Source: an uncultured Chloroflexota bacterium (GTDB lineage Bacteria; Chloroflexota; Dehalococcoidia; Lucifugimonadales; CAJWER01). From it: a stretch of DNA of 8,151 nucleotides. Shown here piece by piece: positions 6,427-8,151 of this stretch. How positions within the stretch are numbered: position 1 is the stretch's first letter; each line of letters opens with the position of its first letter. Below the pieces are notes generated by a model. It made no database searches and was not told where the DNA came from. It saw nothing but the letters and a program-made list of their open reading frames with translations. The translations under genes were made by a program, and so were the position numbers. Location of the stretch: positions 1 to 8,151 of the forward strand of contig CAJWER010000127.1 of NCBI GenBank assembly GCA_913030785.1, in the 5' to 3' direction.

Positions 6427-6454
6427 CGTTGGGCGGGGCAGGACATGCCCAACG
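6427..6454. repeat. 8-bp inverted repeat after the operon
   Basis: CGTTGGGC (6427-6434) and GCCCAACG (6447-6454) form a perfect 8-bp stem with a 12-nt loop, 14 bp after the NIPSNAP stop. The loop-proximal GGCAGG (6437-6442) can alternatively pair with CCTGCC (6461-6466). No T-tract follows on either strand, so it is a 3' end-stabilising hairpin or a factor-assisted termination site at best, not a classical terminator. Confidence 0.45.
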
Positions 6455-6484
6455 GCTAGACCTGCCATACGAGGGGGATTTTTC

Positions 6485-6570
6485 CCCTCATCCTCACCTT
6501 CTCCCTCCAGGGGAGAAGGGAGCAGATCGGGTCTCCTCTCCCTGTGGCAGAGAGAGGATTGAGGTGAGGG
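6485..6570. repeat. Double-hairpin palindromic repeat (dispersed-repeat type)
   Basis: Two adjacent hairpins sit between imperfect outer arms. The first is a perfect 9-bp stem (6497-6505 with 6511-6519, 5-nt loop). The second is a 6-bp stem (6535-6540 with 6552-6557) topped, after one mismatch, by CTG/CAG with a TGG loop. The flanks CCCTCATCCTCACC and AGGATTGAGGTGAGGG are partly complementary. The CCCTCA...CTCTCCCT...GAGAGG...GTGAGGG style is that of short palindromic repeats scattered between genes in many bacteria. It probably is a multicopy, non-coding element, but copy number cannot be seen in one window. Confidence 0.6.
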
Positions 6571-6579
6571 TCGGTAATA

Positions 6580-6608
6580 GGGGACCTGTGCTTTTGTCCT
6601 TGGTCCCC
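6580..6608. repeat. 7-bp inverted repeat between convergent transcripts
   Basis: GGGGACC (6580-6586) and GGTCCCC (6602-6608) form a perfect stem with a 15-nt loop, 17 bp after the stop of the minus-strand gene. The loop carries TTTT but no T-run follows the stem on either strand. It may help end transcription from both sides. Confidence 0.4.
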
Positions 6609-6625
6609 TCAGCAAGCCCGCTCCG

Positions 6626-7321
6626 CTAGACGCCTATGTTGGCCGAGCGCGCCAGTAGACCCATGCGGTCCTGGGGCGTGAGGTAGGGCTGTATTTGCTC
6701 TATGAACTTTGCCATCGTTTCCTCGACTGTGGCACTGGTCGTGTCCAGTATGAATTTCCCTGGAATCAGCGACCTTTCGTACTCCTCGCGGAAGCGTCGC
6801 GACACCATCTCGATGTCCTTCTCGGGCACGACACCCAGGGTGTCGGGGTTGGCCTTCATGCGCTCCCGAATCACCTCAGGCGAAGCTTCGAGCAGCACCA
6901 AGGCCGACTGCGGGACGTTGGCTGCAAGCCGCTTTTCGATGTGGGCCGCGACCACACGCCGGTCGCCGGGCTCTCCATCGCCGCCGTAGCCGTAGTACAG
7001 CGGGCCGTAGACGAGGTCTTCGATGTGGTACCCGACCACTACGGCGGGGTCCTCGGTCAGAGATGAAGGCGTGTGGTAGTAGAGGGCGTAGCGCATGAGC
7101 AGTTCGGCCACGGCTGGGCTTGCCTGTTGCACCTGCCCCTTTTCCTCCTCGGTCAGCAGTGTCAGGTTGGTCTCATGAGGGGGGTGCCCGGAGATGTGGG
7201 GCATCTTCCAGTGGTCGTGAAGCATCAGTCTACGGCCCAGGGTGTCGACGGACCAGTCGTAGATGGCATTCCCGAGGGTCGTCGTTCCGGTGTACTCGCA
7301 GCCGATTACCGCGATTCTCAT
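6626..7321 (-). CDS. Unrecognised P-loop kinase-like protein, paralogue B (Walker A Lys replaced by Thr)
   Basis: A 231-residue protein of a family I do not recognise. It opens with a hydrophobic strand and GCEYTGTTTL (7-16), a P-loop-shaped motif in which the usual GK[ST] is G-T-T (Thr13 in place of lysine). Then come HDHWKMP (35-41), GYHIEDLVYGPLYYGYGG in the middle, and LVLLEASPEVIRERM, which resembles the strand and arginine helix of nucleotide or deoxynucleoside kinases. It ends with a DRMGLLAR tail. No signal peptide or membrane segment is seen. ATG 7321 has GGAGG with a 6-nt spacer and overlaps the stop of the upstream gene by 4 nt (ATGA), so the two are cotranslated. The neighbour is a clear paralogue. 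A nucleotide-binding or phosphotransfer role is inferred only; it could also be a non-catalytic P-loop protein. Confidence 0.8.
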   Translation of the reverse strand: MRIAVIGCEYTGTTTLGNAIYDWSVDTLGRRLMLHDHWKMPHISGHPPHETNLTLLTEEEKGQVQQASPAVAELLMRYALYYHTPSSLTEDPAVVVGYHIEDLVYGPLYYGYGGDGEPGDRRVVAAHIEKRLAANVPQSALVLLEASPEVIRERMKANPDTLGVVPEKDIEMVSRRFREEYERSLIPGKFILDTTSATVEETMAKFIEQIQPYLTPQDRMGLLARSANIGV

Positions 7322-8022
7322 TGGTTTCCTCCGACTGCAAGGGCCTTGCGGGCAAGCATTCGCATCCGGTCCGTATCGGTGAAAAACGGTTGCAACTGGA
7401 CTACGAGCTGATCCAGGGTTTCCGCTGGCGTGGAATCGCTGGTGTCCAATTCGATCTTTCTGGCGAACAGGGACGCTTCAGCCTGTGTCTCGAAGGCCTC
7501 CAAAACAGCGTCAATGTCGTCGTACTTGAGAACGCCGAAGGTGCGCCGCTCATCGCGTATGCGCTTCGCGATGACCTTCGCGGACGCCTTCAGGTAGACG
7601 AACACCGTTTCCGGCGCGCGCTTGAGAAATTGCTCCTCGATATATCGCGCATACCTAGCACGGGGTCCGCCCTGGGGCTCGTCCTGGCCGCCGTAGTCGA
7701 AATAAAGGGGACCGTAGACGGTATCATCGAGGTGGAAACCGGCCAGTATCTGGTCGGTGAACTCCCCGGCGTCCCCGAAGTGCATGACCAGGCTCTGGCG
7801 CTGGAGCATCTCCTTCAACTTCGGGCTCAGTCCGAGCACGGTCTGTCTATCTGTGTCGCTGAGACTCGGAGAGGGCCCCGAGCGGTAGCACTCTATATCA
7901 GGAAACTTCCAGTGGTCGTGGACAGGGAACTCTCCACCGATCGTGGAGCCGGCCCAGGCGCTGATCCCGGTCGCCAGCGTCGTGGTCCCGGAGTACTCGA
8001 TGCCGCAGATTATTAGTCTCAC
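7318..8022 (-). CDS. Unrecognised P-loop kinase-like protein, paralogue A (Walker A Lys replaced by Thr)
   Basis: A 234-residue homologue of the next gene, sharing all its signature positions: GIEYSGTTTL (7-16, Thr13 where lysine is expected), HDHWKFP (35-41), GFHLDDTVYGPLYFDYGG, VYLKASAKVIAKRI, FGVLKYDDIDAV, and a QLQPFFTDTDRMRMLAR tail. Identity between the two looks like roughly a third by eye, with the P-loop and HDHWK at the same residue numbers, so they arose by an old tandem duplication. The start is GTG 8022: AGGAG (8028-8032) sits 5 nt upstream and the product lines up with the first residue of paralogue B. An in-frame ATG at 8055 would add 11 residues that overlap the predicted -10 box. 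The gene is first in a two-gene operon. Function is unknown; kinase-like by the LID-style arginine helix. Confidence 0.8.
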   Translation of the reverse strand: MRLIICGIEYSGTTTLATGISAWAGSTIGGEFPVHDHWKFPDIECYRSGPSPSLSDTDRQTVLGLSPKLKEMLQRQSLVMHFGDAGEFTDQILAGFHLDDTVYGPLYFDYGGQDEPQGGPRARYARYIEEQFLKRAPETVFVYLKASAKVIAKRIRDERRTFGVLKYDDIDAVLEAFETQAEASLFARKIELDTSDSTPAETLDQLVVQLQPFFTDTDRMRMLARKALAVGGNQ

Positions 8023-8035
8023 GTCGTCTCCTATG

Positions 8036-8049
8036 CCGCAGATGTGCGG
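8036..8049 (-). repeat. Small hairpin in the leader of the paralogue pair
   Basis: CCGCA and TGCGG form a perfect 5-bp stem with a 4-nt loop, lying between the predicted -10 box and the Shine-Dalgarno of paralogue A. It could modulate initiation or stabilise the 5' end, but 5 bp is short. Confidence 0.3.
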
Positions 8050-8052
8050 GTA

Positions 8053-8081
8053 CATTTACCAGGAAGGCGGCCAAGAGTCAA
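8053..8081 (-). promoter_or_regulatory. Candidate promoter for the paralogue pair
   Basis: On the minus strand TTGACT (8081-8076, 5/6 to -35) is followed after exactly 17 bp by TAAATG (8058-8053, 3/6 to -10) with an upstream TG, making an extended -10. The predicted RNA start is near 8046, about 24 nt before the GTG at 8022. Confidence 0.45.
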
Positions 8082-8094
8082 CGGCGGGATGCCG

Positions 8095-8103
8095 TGGTAT
8101 CAT
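8095..8103 (+). promoter_or_regulatory. Candidate extended -10 for a rightward gene
   Basis: TGGTATCAT contains TATCAT (5/6 to the -10 consensus) with the extended TG. The sequence 17 bp upstream (GAGTCA) is a poor -35. It is placed to transcribe the open start at 8147, back to back with the leftward promoter. Confidence 0.35.
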
Positions 8104-8146
8104 GCCTGCTGTCATACAGGTGGACCGCACAATGGAGGGCTGTTTT

Positions 8147-8151
8147 ATGGA
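8147..8151 (+). CDS. Probable start of a rightward gene, cut by window edge
   Basis: The last five bases begin with ATG, preceded by GGAGGG (8134-8139) and a 7-nt spacer, a strong initiation site downstream of a candidate extended -10. Only the start codon is inside the window, so nothing can be said about the product. Confidence 0.4.

Noticed and set aside
7120..8016. Long plus-strand open frame of nearly 300 codons
   Set aside because: It is antisense to the two P-loop paralogues, shows no recognisable motif, has low-complexity arginine/serine-rich stretches typical of a shadow frame, and the minus-strand genes are supported by homology to each other.
8023..8055. ATG 8055 as the start of paralogue A
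   Set aside because: The added residues do not align with paralogue B, the codon overlaps the predicted -10 box, and GTG 8022 has a better Shine-Dalgarno.
1..8151. CRISPR arrays, tRNA or rRNA genes, insertion sequences
   Set aside because: No regularly spaced direct repeats, no tRNA cloverleaf with a T-loop signature, no rRNA segments and no transposase motifs were seen on either strand.

Overview
The window is about 8.15 kb of moderately G+C-rich bacterial DNA (about 60% by eye) with compact operons, overlapping stop/start codons and many TTG/GTG starts: six of the eight CDSs that start inside the window do not begin with ATG. Gene content and style would fit a Chloroflexota-type environmental bacterium, such as the SAR202/Dehalococcoidia lineages. 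That placement is an inference from gene style; no marker gene here proves it.

Layout. (1) At 1-1372 on the minus strand is a dihydrolipoyl dehydrogenase (lpdA), complete at its N-terminus and cut by the window edge just after its C-terminal catalytic motif. (2) At 1373-1637 is a divergent intergenic region. It holds a 15-bp palindrome close to the lpdA start, an extended -10 promoter pointing right, and a structured leader ending in a strong intrinsic terminator just before the first gene of the rightward operon. (3) At 1638-6412 is a tightly packed six-gene plus-strand operon: an S58/P1-family peptidase (DmpA/BapA/NylC type), a Rossmann-DUF2520 dehydrogenase, panB, panC, surE and a small NIPSNAP protein. 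(4) At 6413-6625 is a convergent intergenic region with several inverted repeats, including a double-hairpin palindromic repeat of dispersed-repeat type. (5) At 6626-8022 on the minus strand are two tandem, 4-nt overlapping paralogues of an unrecognised P-loop kinase-like family whose Walker A lysine is threonine in both. (6) At 8023-8151 is a second divergent promoter region, ending in a well-placed Shine-Dalgarno and an ATG that probably opens another rightward gene.

How the genes fit together. PanB makes ketopantoate, the DUF2520 protein is a plausible ketopantoate reductase, and PanC joins pantoate to beta-alanine to give pantothenate. No panD (aspartate decarboxylase) lies in the window. 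The first gene belongs to a peptidase family that includes enzymes releasing N-terminal beta-alanyl residues, so it may supply beta-alanine or trim a related amide.

The leader upstream of the operon can form a long bulged hairpin closed by a helix that uses the same bases as the 5' arm of the terminator. This is the architecture of a transcription-attenuating riboswitch, and it is the most interesting non-coding signal here. The tandem lysine-less P-loop proteins are the most interesting protein signal.
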